The translations under genes were made by a program, and so were the position numbers. Positions 18,129 through 27,082 of a stretch of 64,000 nt of DNA are shown here, in pieces (position 1 is the stretch's first letter; every line of letters starts with the position of its first letter). The notes under the pieces are model-generated. The model was not told the DNA's origin. It searched no databases and saw only the letters and a list, made by a program, of their open reading frames with translations. Source of the DNA: RH-AL1 sp965198495 (lineage in GTDB: Bacteria > Pseudomonadota > Alphaproteobacteria > Rhizobiales > Beijerinckiaceae); assembly GCA_965198495.1 (NCBI GenBank), contig CBDAPL010000001.1, forward strand, positions 310,001 through 374,000, given 5' to 3'.

Positions 18129-19655
18129 TCAGACCTGTAGGATCTCGGCCAAGCGCTCGCCGATAATCATGCAAGGCGCCATCGTGTTGCCCGTCGTTAC
18201 CCGAGGCATGATCGAGGCGTCAGCGATACGCAGACCCTCGATCCCGCGAACCTTGAGATTGTTGCAAACAACGGCCTCGGGATCGTGCCCCATCCGGCAC
18301 GTTCCGGACTGGTGCCAATAGGTCATCGCGCCGCTGCGAATAAAGGCTTCGGCTTCCTGGCGGGAGGTCGGGCCCGGCGCGACCTCGCGTTTGGCGAATT
18401 CGCGCATTTCTACACGATTGCCAATCTCACGGCAGAGTTCCACAGCGCGCACCAACGCGGTCATGTCGGAGCGCGCGCTGAGGAAGTCAGCATGTATCTT
18501 CAATGCCTCATCTGGATTCGCGGATTGTATTTCGAGTCGCCCGCGGCTCTCCGGCCGCACCAACCCCGGCGCTAGGGTCCACGAGGACTGCGGAGGCGCA
18601 AAACGCGTGGCGATCTCTGGCGTCGTCAGAGGAATTTCGATCTGCACAGGCTGCAGATCGGGAGTGTCGAGCGAAGAGTCGCTTTTCCAGAAGAACGTAC
18701 ATTCCCCTATAAGCTTTGTTGGCTGGACCGGGTTTTTGTACTCCCAGATACATCCTCCGATCAGTATGTGGTCCATGAAGTTCTTGCCGACACCGGGCAG
18801 ATGATGGGTAGTCTTGATGCCCGCTCGTGCAAGCATCGCCTGATCACCGATACCTGATAGCATGAGGATCTTCGGCGTGTTGATAGCTCCAAGGCTCAGG
18901 ATAATTTCTTTGGAAGCCGTGACCCGATGGGGGATGCCCTCGCGGACAAACTCGACGGACGTAGCTCTATCGCCCTTGAAACCCAGCGCTCGGACGTTCG
19001 CTCCCTGCAGGATCGTGAGATTGGGACGTCCGGCAGCCTGTTCCAGATACTGTGCCGGCATGTTTCGTCGCTGGCCGCTTTTGATCGTCAGATTGGTCAG
19101 CGCGCATCCGCCAACGCCCTCCATCATGACGCCGTTCTGATCGTCGAAAGACGCAATGCCAATGGCTTCTGCGCCCCGCATCAGCGCTGGCGCAATCGGA
19201 TTCGGATTCCTGGCCGGCTCCACCCAGACATTGCCGCCGCTGCCACGGCGTGTAGGGTCGGGCGCGCCCTGCCAATCTTCTATTCTTTTGTAGATTTCGA
19301 GAACGTGCGCATAGTCCCAGGATTGATCCGCCGCCTCGCGTGCCCAGTATTCATAGTCATTCTTATGACCGCGGGCATAGAGCATGACGTTTATGCTGCT
19401 GCCTCCGCCTAATACCTTCCCCATGGAGAGGGGAACACGCCGGTTGTCCAGATCCTTCTGCGGCTCCGACGAGAAACGCCAGTCGCGATCGCTACCTAGG
19501 TTCGTAAACCATTGTGCGGGGTCGGATACGCTCGAGACGAGATCGCTTCCACCGGCCTCCAACAACAGAACGCGGTTGGCGCCATTTTCTGAAAGACGGC
19601 TGGCAACCACGCATCCGGAGGAGCCTGCACCACATACGATGTAGTCGTAGTCCAA
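18129..19655 (-). CDS. GMC-family FAD alcohol oxidase/dehydrogenase
   Basis: 508-residue flavoprotein. The FAD dinucleotide fold is DYIVCGAGSSGCVVASRLSE. GMC signature 1 lies around KVLGGGSSINVMLYARGH and signature 2 around LSLGAINTPKILMLSGIG. The catalytic region is YWHQSGTCRMG, and the active-site Asn lies in PRVTTGNTMAP. It oxidises a primary alcohol to the aldehyde; family members include choline, aryl-alcohol and polyethylene-glycol dehydrogenases. In this context a benzyl-type alcohol such as 4-nitrobenzyl alcohol is plausible, but that is inference. The aldehyde dehydrogenase remnant lies directly downstream. Intact. Confidence 0.88.
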   Translation of the reverse strand: MDYDYIVCGAGSSGCVVASRLSENGANRVLLLEAGGSDLVSSVSDPAQWFTNLGSDRDWRFSSEPQKDLDNRRVPLSMGKVLGGGSSINVMLYARGHKNDYEYWAREAADQSWDYAHVLEIYKRIEDWQGAPDPTRRGSGGNVWVEPARNPNPIAPALMRGAEAIGIASFDDQNGVMMEGVGGCALTNLTIKSGQRRNMPAQYLEQAAGRPNLTILQGANVRALGFKGDRATSVEFVREGIPHRVTASKEIILSLGAINTPKILMLSGIGDQAMLARAGIKTTHHLPGVGKNFMDHILIGGCIWEYKNPVQPTKLIGECTFFWKSDSSLDTPDLQPVQIEIPLTTPEIATRFAPPQSSWTLAPGLVRPESRGRLEIQSANPDEALKIHADFLSARSDMTALVRAVELCREIGNRVEMREFAKREVAPGPTSRQEAEAFIRSGAMTYWHQSGTCRMGHDPEAVVCNNLKVRGIEGLRIADASIMPRVTTGNTMAPCMIIGERLAEILQV

Positions 19656-20163
19656 ATCGATTCTCCTCGGTCATCCGCGTATACCTACCGCGACATCAAA
19701 TCCGCCACTCGACAGACCCGCGTTGCCGCGATCCAAGCCCGTATTATTGCAGTTCAATGCGAGAGCTGCGACTTACTCTACCAATTCGGCTAACGAGCCT
19801 GCACTCGCTGGATATACTGCGCGAAGGCTGCAAGTTGTCCGCGCGCTTTTCTTACATGCAGCACTCGACAATCATCTGTTTTGTTAGAAGCGTCAAATCC
19901 TCCCTTTTCTCAAGTGAAGGATGAGAGTCTAACGATTTCAATACGTTAAGAACTTTCCTGCTTGCAATGAGCGCTACGCATTCTGTCATTGAATAAATTT
20001 CACTTCCGCGTCGAATGGAGAGGATGAATATCGTCTCCTTAAGTCTCAAAGCGGGGGCGCTGTCTCGACAACGGCTAGGCGGCGAGGATCGGCAGGGCGC
20101 ATGTTGCGTGTGCTGAGACCTTGTTTCATGTCGTCGACTGTTTGAATACCAACGGAGCAAAGA
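19656..20163. other. divergent promoter region between GMC gene and pnbB-like gene
   Basis: About 510 bases, AT-rich in the middle (around 19850-20040), separating two divergently transcribed genes. It should hold both promoters and possibly LysR sites. No protein frame is convincing. A short stretch at 19745-19800 resembles half of a tRNA on the minus strand but cannot be folded completely. Confidence 0.4.
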
Positions 20164-20706
20164 ATGCCGGAAAACCGGGACGAACTTATCAGCCGCAGCA
20201 TTCCATTCCTTCGCGAAGTGAAGGACATGACTCCAGGAGCGGAAATGGAGGCGTGGTTAAATAAAAAGTATGGTGAGGATAGCGATCTCTACAAGGATCT
20301 GGCACGGCTTATCAGGTTAGGCGTGCAGGAGGGTTGGGCAGCCAACCAGGAAGTGGAAGGGCCAACCTATCGACGCAGCCGGATCATCGACCCGTCGCCT
20401 GACACGTTCCATTTCAGCATTACCGCTGTCTACATGGACAGCAACGACCCGCGTACGTTCAAAGACGATCACGAAGAGGATGTCCTGAGGGGCGAATTTC
20501 ACGGCCATCCTTATGGGGAGCTGAATATGGTTATCCCAATCGATGAGGGAGCCGAGCTCAAGGGCCTTCAGGGCTGGCAAGGCCCGGGGTGGACGGCCCC
20601 TGATCCTGGAAGCCGTCACTTTCCAGAGGTGAAAGGCGGGGCGCTGATCGCTCTGTTCTATCTTCCGGCCGGAAGAATTTCATATGACTTCAAACCGCCA
20701 GCATAA
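20164..20706 (+). CDS. pnbB: PnbB-like 4-hydroxylaminobenzoate lyase (DUF4863 family)
   Basis: 180-residue small cytoplasmic protein of the family that, to my recollection, includes PnbB, which converts 4-hydroxylaminobenzoate to protocatechuate and ammonia. Recognisable blocks are FLREVKDMTPGAEMEAWLN, LARLIRLGVQEGWAANQEVE, HGHPYGELNMVIPIDEGAEL with cupin-like metal-ligand histidines, and GALIALFYLPAGRISYD. ATG 20164 is preceded by GGAG. A strong hairpin terminator follows. With the nitroreductase at 15060 it would complete nitrobenzoate conversion. Family assignment is good; the exact activity is inferred. Confidence 0.72.
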   Translation: MPENRDELISRSIPFLREVKDMTPGAEMEAWLNKKYGEDSDLYKDLARLIRLGVQEGWAANQEVEGPTYRRSRIIDPSPDTFHFSITAVYMDSNDPRTFKDDHEEDVLRGEFHGHPYGELNMVIPIDEGAELKGLQGWQGPGWTAPDPGSRHFPEVKGGALIALFYLPAGRISYDFKPPA

Positions 20707-20745
20707 CACCTTTCGCGCACTATTACCTGGTAGTTCGACGACCAC

Positions 20746-20789
20746 GCGGAACGAATTAAGATGAAGCATCTTTCTTCGTTCCGCTTTTT
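20746..20789 (+). terminator. rho-independent terminator after the pnbB-like gene
   Basis: A perfect 10-bp stem, GCGGAACGAA (20746-20755) against TTCGTTCCGC (20775-20784), with a 19-base loop is followed by TTTTT. It lies 40 bases downstream of the pnbB-like stop, so it ends that transcript. Confidence 0.8.
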
Positions 20790-21025
20790 AGGTCATGCCT
20801 CAAAGCGCGGACAATTGGCTGGGGCCGATACCATGTCGCGATAAATTGAGACGTCGCATCAGCCCGCTTTCGAGTCATATAGCTTTCGCGAAGGATACAA
20901 CGCCTGGAGCGGAAATAGCTCATCCCGCCAATCCGGGAACAACTCGATCAGACTGCCTGGAGCGTCAGCCCACAGCGTGACCCACATTTGAGTTGCAACC
21001 GTAGACGATACAGGGCGCCCTTCGC

Positions 21026-21607
21026 TTAAGCAGTCGATTTTTGGTTACGTGGGCGGCTTACAAATGCGGAATCGGCAAGAAAGAAGCGCCACGGCGTTTC
21101 AGCGGCGCGCGTGATCCCGATGCGGGCGCCGATCGCGACCTTCAACAACCGGCCACGCTCCGTCAAGGCGAATGGGAGTTCATCCAGGGCCTGACCATCA
21201 TGTGCCCCAGTGATCGCCAGTGCTTGGCAAAGCCGACCAGGGCCGGAACACAGCAGGCTTGTTGCGGACGTCTTTCTTCGTTCGCTCATCGCGTCGAGCC
21301 CGACCGTCGGCTCAAGGGCTCGCACAAGGACGGCGGAGCCCGGCGCGCACACGATGTTGAAGCACCAGTGTAGGCCGTAGGAGCGGTAGACGTAAGCTCG
21401 GCCGGAGGGACCGAACATCGAGGCGTTGCGCCGTGTCGGTCCGGCGAAACTATGCGAGGCTGGATCGGCCTTGTCATATGCCTCCGTCTCCACGATGAGG
21501 CCGCCGACGCCCTCGTGCAGCAGCTCGCAGCCGATCAGGTCAGAAGCGACCGAGGAGGCGTCTCGCGCGAAAAAACCGGTTTCCATCGAGCTTCCCACCC
21601 CTAACAT
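21026..21607 (-). CDS. DNA-3-methyladenine glycosylase (AAG/MPG family)
   Basis: 193-residue base-excision repair enzyme of the mammalian MPG/AAG fold. It flips out and releases alkylated purines and hypoxanthine. Motifs: LIGCELLHEGVGGLIVETEA (with the catalytic Glu), YDKADPASHSFAGPTRRNAS, FGPSGRAYVYRSYGLHWCFN, and the C-terminal ARIGITRAAETPWRFF. An in-frame ATG at 21586 (METGFFARD) is a second possible start and the two cannot be separated by ribosome sites. Stand-alone gene between the nitroaromatic region and the TetR operon. Confidence 0.88.
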   Translation of the reverse strand: MLGVGSSMETGFFARDASSVASDLIGCELLHEGVGGLIVETEAYDKADPASHSFAGPTRRNASMFGPSGRAYVYRSYGLHWCFNIVCAPGSAVLVRALEPTVGLDAMSERRKTSATSLLCSGPGRLCQALAITGAHDGQALDELPFALTERGRLLKVAIGARIGITRAAETPWRFFLADSAFVSRPRNQKSTA

Positions 21608-21781
21608 CGTGCTTCAGCGCGTGAGCGCGAAAACGACATAATGCCCATTCTCATGGGTTTTCGCACGGTAAAAATTCTTATGGCAATGTATAACGCAGGT
21701 ATTCGTAGCTTTATTCTACGAGAGCGCAACATCGATGTGTCAGATTTATTAGATCAAACCAATATACTCATTATTGTACAC

Positions 21782-22387
21782 CTAGGTGCGCAGCTGCTCA
21801 CGCAGCACGTCGCGTGCCGCCGCGCCACCGTTGCGCGCAACGTGCGGGTCCTGCGTAATCATCGCGGCGACAATCGTGCCATCGATAAGGATGCTCAGCT
21901 TTTCGGTCGTCAGCGCCACGTCCAAAACCCCGGTCTTCGCAACGAGCGCAGCGAGGCGGGCGTTCACCGCCTCGCGATGGGCGATCGCCCAATCGCGCAC
22001 CCAGCCGTTTTGCTTCTCGTGCTCCGCGACCGCGTTGATGAAAATGCAACCGTAGAAGTCGACACTGGAGAACCAGCGCTCGAGCAGATCGAAAAGCGTC
22101 AGCACCCTCGATAATGGATCATCGGAGCCGTTAGCCAAGTCGTCATCGAACCAAGAGAACCACATCTGCGACTCCGCTTCGAAGACCGCGCGAAGCAGGT
22201 TGTCCTTTGACCCATAGCTTTCGTAGAGCGTCCTTCGCGCGACCCTCGCCTCCTTGATGATGCGCGAAATACCAGTCGCGTGGACGCCTTCGTTGCAGAA
22301 GAGTCGGCGCGCCGCACGGAGCAGCTTCGCCTTTGATGGCGTGGCCGGATACCAGGTGAGCGCCTCACCTGCCACCTCCATGTCCAT
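21782..22387 (-). CDS. TetR-family transcriptional regulator
   Basis: 201-residue repressor. The helix-turn-helix begins KAKLLRAARRLFCNEGVHAT and continues ARRTLYESYGSKDNLLRAVF. The C-terminal ligand domain has YGCIFINAVAEHE, a segment common in one TetR subfamily. Start chosen at ATG 22387 (MDMEVAG), which has GGGAGAGG seven bases upstream; an ATG at 22471 has its ribosome site too close. It is divergent from the nine-gene operon at 22615, and the intergenic region carries two TetR-type palindromes. It very likely represses the operon until its substrate is present. Confidence 0.88.
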   Translation of the reverse strand: MDMEVAGEALTWYPATPSKAKLLRAARRLFCNEGVHATGISRIIKEARVARRTLYESYGSKDNLLRAVFEAESQMWFSWFDDDLANGSDDPLSRVLTLFDLLERWFSSVDFYGCIFINAVAEHEKQNGWVRDWAIAHREAVNARLAALVAKTGVLDVALTTEKLSILIDGTIVAAMITQDPHVARNGGAAARDVLREQLRT

Positions 22388-22539
22388 CTCGCACGCCTCT
22401 CCCGAATAGCCGCCAAAAATATAAACGACATGAAGCAGCGCGCGTCGGTCAAAGCAATGGTTCTTCCGCATGCCTCCCTCGTAATCACGGACGCAGTGCT
22501 GTGTCGCAGTACAGCTCAGACACGAACCAGCGCCACCGG

Positions 22540-22588
22540 TAGACCGGTCGGTCTCCTTGGTATAGGACTTGCGTAGACTAGTCGGTCT
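22540..22588. promoter_or_regulatory. two TetR-type operators upstream of the nine-gene operon
   Basis: Site 1 (22541-22554) is AGACCGGTCGGTCT, a perfect inverted repeat AGACCG-GT-CGGTCT. Site 2 (22575-22588) is AGACTAGTCGGTCT, differing at two positions. Both are preceded by T, and their centres are 34 bases apart. Such palindromes are typical TetR-family operators. They lie between the divergent TetR gene and the first gene of the operon, ending 26 bases before its ATG, so bound repressor would cover the promoter. Confidence 0.75.
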
Positions 22589-22614
22589 TACGACGAGCGC
22601 AGGAGCAAGCGAAC

Positions 22615-23700
22615 ATGGGCGATGAAGCTGGTCACGAGCGGAGGTCTTACGCTGAGCGTCTCGCAGGACTACGGCGCCCAGCGGACATCCGGCTAATGGA
22701 TGGATCGCGCCGCGGTTTCTTGTGTCTTTGCGGGTGCACCGCCCTCGCCATCGGAGCGGCCGGAGCTGCTGCGTTGTTGCAGGCGACGCATGCGGAGGCG
22801 GCAGCGGGAGGCGAGGTTCTGAGGGTCGGGCATTTGCCGGCCGGTTGCGTCTCGCACCTGCTTCTCGCCAAGAAGCGGGGGATGTTTCGCGATGCCGGAC
22901 TCACCGTCGAGCTCACCCAATTCAACGCGCCCTCGGACAACCTGCAGGCCCTCGTGGCCGGAGCGCTCGACGTGAGCCACAATCCCTGGACGACGACCAT
23001 GGCCGCCTTCGGCGATGGCAACAACGATTTGCGCATCATCGGCGGCTCGGGCGCTTCGGGCATCGAGCTCGTGGCGCGCAAGGGTTCCGTCAAGACGGTC
23101 GCCGAATTCGCGGCGGCGGCCGGTAAGGGTTTGAGGGTCGGAACCTTGAAGCTCGATACGCTCGAGCTCGTCGGATACGGCACCATGGTGCAGCACGGCA
23201 GGTCCTACAAAGATTACGAGATGACGTTCTTCCCGAGCATGGTCGGGATGGGCGACGCGCTGATCAACGGCGCCGTCGACGTCTGCACTCTCGCGCAACC
23301 TTACGCGCAGAGCGTTGTCCAGCAATCGGGCGGCGTTTACCTCGCCAGTTCGAACGATGTGTGGGGACCACGGGCCGCCGACTGCGTCATCAACGCCTTA
23401 ACCCCCACCGTTAGCGCGAAGGCCGATACGCTGAAAGCCTACATGAAGGTCCTGCAGGCCGCGGCCAAGCAATTCAGCGATAACTACGAAGCCGCGCTGG
23501 ATGATCTCCAGCCTATCTACGGCGCGCCGCGCGACGTCCTCGCGATTGCGCTTAAACGCCAATACCCAGATCCCGTCATCGACGCGACGGGCGTCGCCGG
23601 CATCCGCAAGGGTAATGGCTACCTCATTGAACTCGGCTACTTCCCGACGAATTTTGCAGACCGGGTCCTCGACCTGTCGCATCAGCCCACGGCCGTCTGA
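22615..23700 (+). CDS. Tat-exported ABC transporter substrate-binding protein (NMT1/SsuA/TauA type)
   Basis: 361-residue periplasmic receptor. Start ATG 22615 has AGGAG nine bases upstream. A long n-region leads to a twin-arginine signal, GSRRGFLCLC followed by ALAIGAAGAAALLQA, so export is probably by Tat. The mature part begins VLRVGHLPAGCVSHLLLAKK, the usual NMT1-like opening, and continues FRDAGLTVELTQFNAPSDNL. Family members bind sulfonates, taurine, nitrate, pyrimidine precursors or aromatic acids. It works with the permease and ATPase at 26183-27945. First gene of the TetR-controlled operon. Ligand unknown. Confidence 0.88.
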   Translation: MGDEAGHERRSYAERLAGLRRPADIRLMDGSRRGFLCLCGCTALAIGAAGAAALLQATHAEAAAGGEVLRVGHLPAGCVSHLLLAKKRGMFRDAGLTVELTQFNAPSDNLQALVAGALDVSHNPWTTTMAAFGDGNNDLRIIGGSGASGIELVARKGSVKTVAEFAAAAGKGLRVGTLKLDTLELVGYGTMVQHGRSYKDYEMTFFPSMVGMGDALINGAVDVCTLAQPYAQSVVQQSGGVYLASSNDVWGPRAADCVINALTPTVSAKADTLKAYMKVLQAAAKQFSDNYEAALDDLQPIYGAPRDVLAIALKRQYPDPVIDATGVAGIRKGNGYLIELGYFPTNFADRVLDLSHQPTAV

Positions 23701-23724
23701 CACGAATGATCCAGGGAGACGACA

Positions 23725-24978
23725 ATGGTTTGTATTAATGCGGACCGTACGTTCGATGCGGTTATTGTTGGCGCTAGAGCGGCAGGCGCGTCGCTCGCCA
23801 TCAACTTGGCGAAGTCGGGGAGGCGGGTCGCCCTGATTGATCGCGCGACGTTCCCGTCCGACACGATGTCGACGCACGTTTTCTATCCAAACTCCATCGC
23901 CAGGCTTGAAGCGATGGGTGTTCTCGATGACATCCTCGCGCATGGACCGCCCCCTCTGCATACGGCTTGGCACCACGAGGGACGTTCGTTCGTCGCGCCG
24001 CACACGCCGTGCGAGGGTCGCGACTGGGCACTCTGCGTACGGCGCGTCACGCTCGACCAAATCCTTGTGCGACGGGCGCAGGCATTGGGTGCGGTCCTCT
24101 ACGAATCGACACAGGTGACGGACTTGATCGGCACAGGCACTGCGGACGATCCCGTACGTGGCGTGCGCGCCGAGGCAGGTGGCGCCGCGACTTGGTTCCG
24201 CGCCCCGCTTGTGGTTGGCGCCGACGGCGTGAACTCCACGATCGCTACGCTCGTGGGTGCCGAGCGCTCCAAGATCATGCCCACCGAAACAATGCTCTAC
24301 TACGCCTACTGGACCGGCGCCGAGGGCGGCAACACGCAGGACTTTTTCTTCGAGGCACCTTGGGTCTGCGCGCACTTTCCGGCCGACGACGGGCACCACG
24401 TCGTCACCATGAATGGTCCGGTCGGTTTGCGCAGCGGGATCAAGGACCTCGAAGCCTTCTACATGGATCGCGTCATGTCGATCCCGGCGCTGGCGGCGAG
24501 GTTGGAGAATGCAACCAAAGTCACGAGGGTCAAAGGCACGACACGACTGGACGGTTTCTACCGCCGTCACACAGGTCCAGGGTGGGCGTTGTCGGGAGAC
24601 GCGGCCCATTTCAAGCATCCGGCGGGCGCGCAGGGGCTCGGCGACGCCTTCCAAGCGGCAGAAATCCTCAGCGCCGGGATCGTCGACGGCACCTGGGAGA
24701 CGTCCTACCCGGCGTGGCGCGAGACGCAGAGCCGTGAATTCTACGCGTTCTCGAAACACCTCGCCGAACCGGCGGGAGACGACGGCGTCCGGCTCTTGAT
24801 GGACGTCTTCATCAAGAACCCAGACCTCGCCAGGAAGATGGTCGACGTTTGGGCGCGATCATCTAAACCTTGGTCGGATGTGATCGATCACGTCCCCGGC
24901 ATGGAGCGGATAACCGGGTCGTCCGTTGACAGCGTCCTCGCGCCATACGAGGCCATCAAGGAATCGGCTGCGGCGTGA
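23725..24978 (+). CDS. group A FAD-dependent monooxygenase
   Basis: 417-residue single-component flavin hydroxylase of the p-hydroxybenzoate hydroxylase fold. The GXGXXG-equivalent is DAVIVGARAAGASLA, the DG motif is VVGADGVNSTIA, and the second FAD motif is ALSGDAAHFKHPAGAQGLGD. A ribosome site GGGAGACGAC precedes ATG 23725. Such enzymes hydroxylate electron-rich rings, including urate (HpxO), pyridines and phenols. It overlaps the DUF1116 gene as GTGA. Together with the operon context it would carry out a first or second ring hydroxylation; the substrate is not predictable. Confidence 0.85.
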   Translation: MVCINADRTFDAVIVGARAAGASLAINLAKSGRRVALIDRATFPSDTMSTHVFYPNSIARLEAMGVLDDILAHGPPPLHTAWHHEGRSFVAPHTPCEGRDWALCVRRVTLDQILVRRAQALGAVLYESTQVTDLIGTGTADDPVRGVRAEAGGAATWFRAPLVVGADGVNSTIATLVGAERSKIMPTETMLYYAYWTGAEGGNTQDFFFEAPWVCAHFPADDGHHVVTMNGPVGLRSGIKDLEAFYMDRVMSIPALAARLENATKVTRVKGTTRLDGFYRRHTGPGWALSGDAAHFKHPAGAQGLGDAFQAAEILSAGIVDGTWETSYPAWRETQSREFYAFSKHLAEPAGDDGVRLLMDVFIKNPDLARKMVDVWARSSKPWSDVIDHVPGMERITGSSVDSVLAPYEAIKESAAA

Positions 24979-26186
24979 CGAGCGCGTCCGCCGTCGCCAA
25001 GATCCTCGCGACGAGGCCGCGACTGCGCGACCTCGTCAGCGTCCGGGAGGCGATGGGCTTGAGCGAAGGCGAACTTGGTCACGCCGGGCCGCCTTTCGGG
25101 ACGACGACGCCTCCGCCCGTTGTGCTGAACGCCCTTGCGGGAGCGGCGATACACGAGGGATGGGCGGGCGATATGGAGCAGGCGCGGCGCATGATCCGTT
25201 CCGGCGACATCGTTTTGCGTCCGAATCACACTCTTGCGACGGTCTCGCCGATGGCGGGGGTCGTCCGGCCGAGCCAGCGCGTGCTACGGGTGGAGGATGC
25301 CGCCGGAAGCGCTTCGACGTTTGTCACGCTCGCGGAAAAGGGGCGCAGGGTTTTGCGGTTCGGCTGCTACGACGGGGAGGTCGCCAGCGCCCTGCGTCAA
25401 CTCGAGACCAAAACGGCAGAAGCCATTGCCTCGGCTATACCCCGTTCGGGGATCGACATCCTCGATCTCGTAGCGTCGGGCTTGGCTGACGGCGACGACG
25501 TGCATCAGCATAACGTCGGCGGGATGTCGGCGTTCCTGCGCGCCCTCCCGACGCTCGGTGACGAGTCACGGTCATGGCTGGCGGACCACCCGCAGCACGT
25601 CCTCAACTATGCCATGGCCGCCGCCAAGCTCTGCCTCGACAACGCGCGCGGTATCGAGGGCTGTGCCGTCGTCACCGCAATCTCCCGAAACGGCGCCACG
25701 TGCGGCATCCAGCTCAGCGGGACCGGCGACCTCTGGTTCGAGGCGCCGGCTGCGGCCCCCTTAGCCTGTTTCATCCCTGGATATTCATCGGAGGATGCTC
25801 ACCCGGACCTTGGCGACAGCGCGATCATGGAGGCCTTCGGCCTCGGCGGCTGCGTCGCGCATGCCTCGCCGCCCGTCGCCGCAGCCTTGGACTGCCCTTG
25901 GCCAGAGGCCAAAGCCGCCGGCGAGCGGATGCGATCGCTCTTCGTGGACCGGCATCCAACTCTGTCGAACGCCATTGCTGGCACCGCGGGCGTCGGCGTC
26001 GGGCTGGACGCGAGAGCCGTCCTCGCTGGCGGTGAACCGGTCCGCATCCATACGGGAGTCGCGCACCGCGACGGCCGAACGGGATGGATTGGCATCGGAG
26101 TCGCCGGTGCGCCGCTCGCCTGCTTCACAGCTGCCGTGCGCCATTTAGAGCGCCGAGAGGCTGGCGCCATGGAGCCGCACGCATGA
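24975..26186 (+). CDS. DUF1116 family protein (AllG/YlbE/YahG-like)
   Basis: 403-residue protein of the DUF1116 family. Landmarks are LHAGPPF-like GHAGPPFGTTTPPPVVLNAL, then IHEGWAGDMEQARRMI, then LRPNHTLATVSPMAGVV, and near the C-terminus HPTLSNAIAGTAGVGVGLDA. In E. coli the related YlbE (AllG) acts with FdrA (AllF) and YlbF (AllH) in oxamate carbamoyltransfer during allantoin breakdown. No FdrA or YlbF is seen in this window, so here it is an orphan subunit or has another role. Translationally coupled on both sides (GTGA start, ATGA to the permease). Family firm; function unknown. Confidence 0.82.
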   Translation: MTSASAVAKILATRPRLRDLVSVREAMGLSEGELGHAGPPFGTTTPPPVVLNALAGAAIHEGWAGDMEQARRMIRSGDIVLRPNHTLATVSPMAGVVRPSQRVLRVEDAAGSASTFVTLAEKGRRVLRFGCYDGEVASALRQLETKTAEAIASAIPRSGIDILDLVASGLADGDDVHQHNVGGMSAFLRALPTLGDESRSWLADHPQHVLNYAMAAAKLCLDNARGIEGCAVVTAISRNGATCGIQLSGTGDLWFEAPAAAPLACFIPGYSSEDAHPDLGDSAIMEAFGLGGCVAHASPPVAAALDCPWPEAKAAGERMRSLFVDRHPTLSNAIAGTAGVGVGLDARAVLAGGEPVRIHTGVAHRDGRTGWIGIGVAGAPLACFTAAVRHLERREAGAMEPHA

Positions 26187-27082
26187 ATGTCGCCAAGCTC
26201 CGCTCCACCTGGCGTCCGGACGCGGCGGACGCCTCCTTATCGAGCGGTCGATCCTACTTACCTCTCGCGATTCGCCATGCCCGGCAATCGTTACGCTCGA
26301 TAATGCGGACGTCGTCGAAGGTCGCGTGGTTCCTGCTCGCTTGGACGCTGTTGCTCGGCTGCTGGGAAATCGGCGCCGCAACGGGCCTGCTCAACGCTCA
26401 CATCCTGCCGCCGCCGAGTAAGACGCTTGCCTACCTTCTAAGCGGCCAAGCCAGTGCCGGCTTCGGCGCGCAGCGTACCGGTTTGTTTAACGCCGTGGCG
26501 ATCACGTTATCCAGGGTGCTGATCGGGCTCGGGGCCGGACTCGCCTCGGCGATCCTCCTCGCGGTCGGGATCATCGAATGGACGCCGATGCGCCGGTTGG
26601 CTCTGCCGATCGTCCAGACGATCGCGCCGGTATCGCCGGTCGCCTGGATTCCGTTTGCGATCGCCATTGTCGGTATCGGGGCGCCCGCCGCGATCTTCGT
26701 GGTCTTCATGGCAATCGTCGGCTCGATGACGGTGTCGGCCGTCGCCGCCTTCGAAGCCGTGCCGCGAGAGTTTCTCAAGGTTGCCAGAAGCCTCGGGACA
26801 TCGCGTCCACGAATCTGGCTCCATGTCCTCCTGCCGGGCGGCGCACCGGGGATCCTCACGATGATGCGATTGAGCTTCTTCGGCGCGTGGATGGCGGTGC
26901 TGGCCGGAGAGATGGCCGGGATCAATTCGGGGCTCGGCTACCTCATCATCATGGGCGAGCAGATGTACAACATGAAGCTGGTGATGCTGGGCGTCATCGC
27001 CGTCGGCGTCGTCGGCTTCTCCTTGGATCGGCTCTTGCTGCTCGCCCAACGACGGTTGTTATGGTGGGAGCGCGGTCGGTGA
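26183..27082 (+). CDS. ABC transporter permease (SsuC/TauC type)
   Basis: 299-residue inner-membrane permease with six helices. The binding-protein-dependent transport motif lies around EFLKVARSLGTSRPRIWLHV, with LPGGAPGILTMMRLSFFGAW after it. ATG 26183 overlaps the DUF1116 stop as ATGA. It forms the channel for the Tat-exported receptor at 22615. About 45 residues precede the first helix, slightly more than usual; a later ATG (MRTSSKVAW) is a less supported alternative. Confidence 0.88.
   Translation: MNVAKLRSTWRPDAADASLSSGRSYLPLAIRHARQSLRSIMRTSSKVAWFLLAWTLLLGCWEIGAATGLLNAHILPPPSKTLAYLLSGQASAGFGAQRTGLFNAVAITLSRVLIGLGAGLASAILLAVGIIEWTPMRRLALPIVQTIAPVSPVAWIPFAIAIVGIGAPAAIFVVFMAIVGSMTVSAVAAFEAVPREFLKVARSLGTSRPRIWLHVLLPGGAPGILTMMRLSFFGAWMAVLAGEMAGINSGLGYLIIMGEQMYNMKLVMLGVIAVGVVGFSLDRLLLLAQRRLLWWERGR

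Noticed and set aside
19745..19800. tRNA-like half on the minus strand (D-arm-like AGCCGAATTGGTAGAG)
   Set aside because: No matching acceptor stem, anticodon arm or T-arm could be built; at best a decayed remnant.
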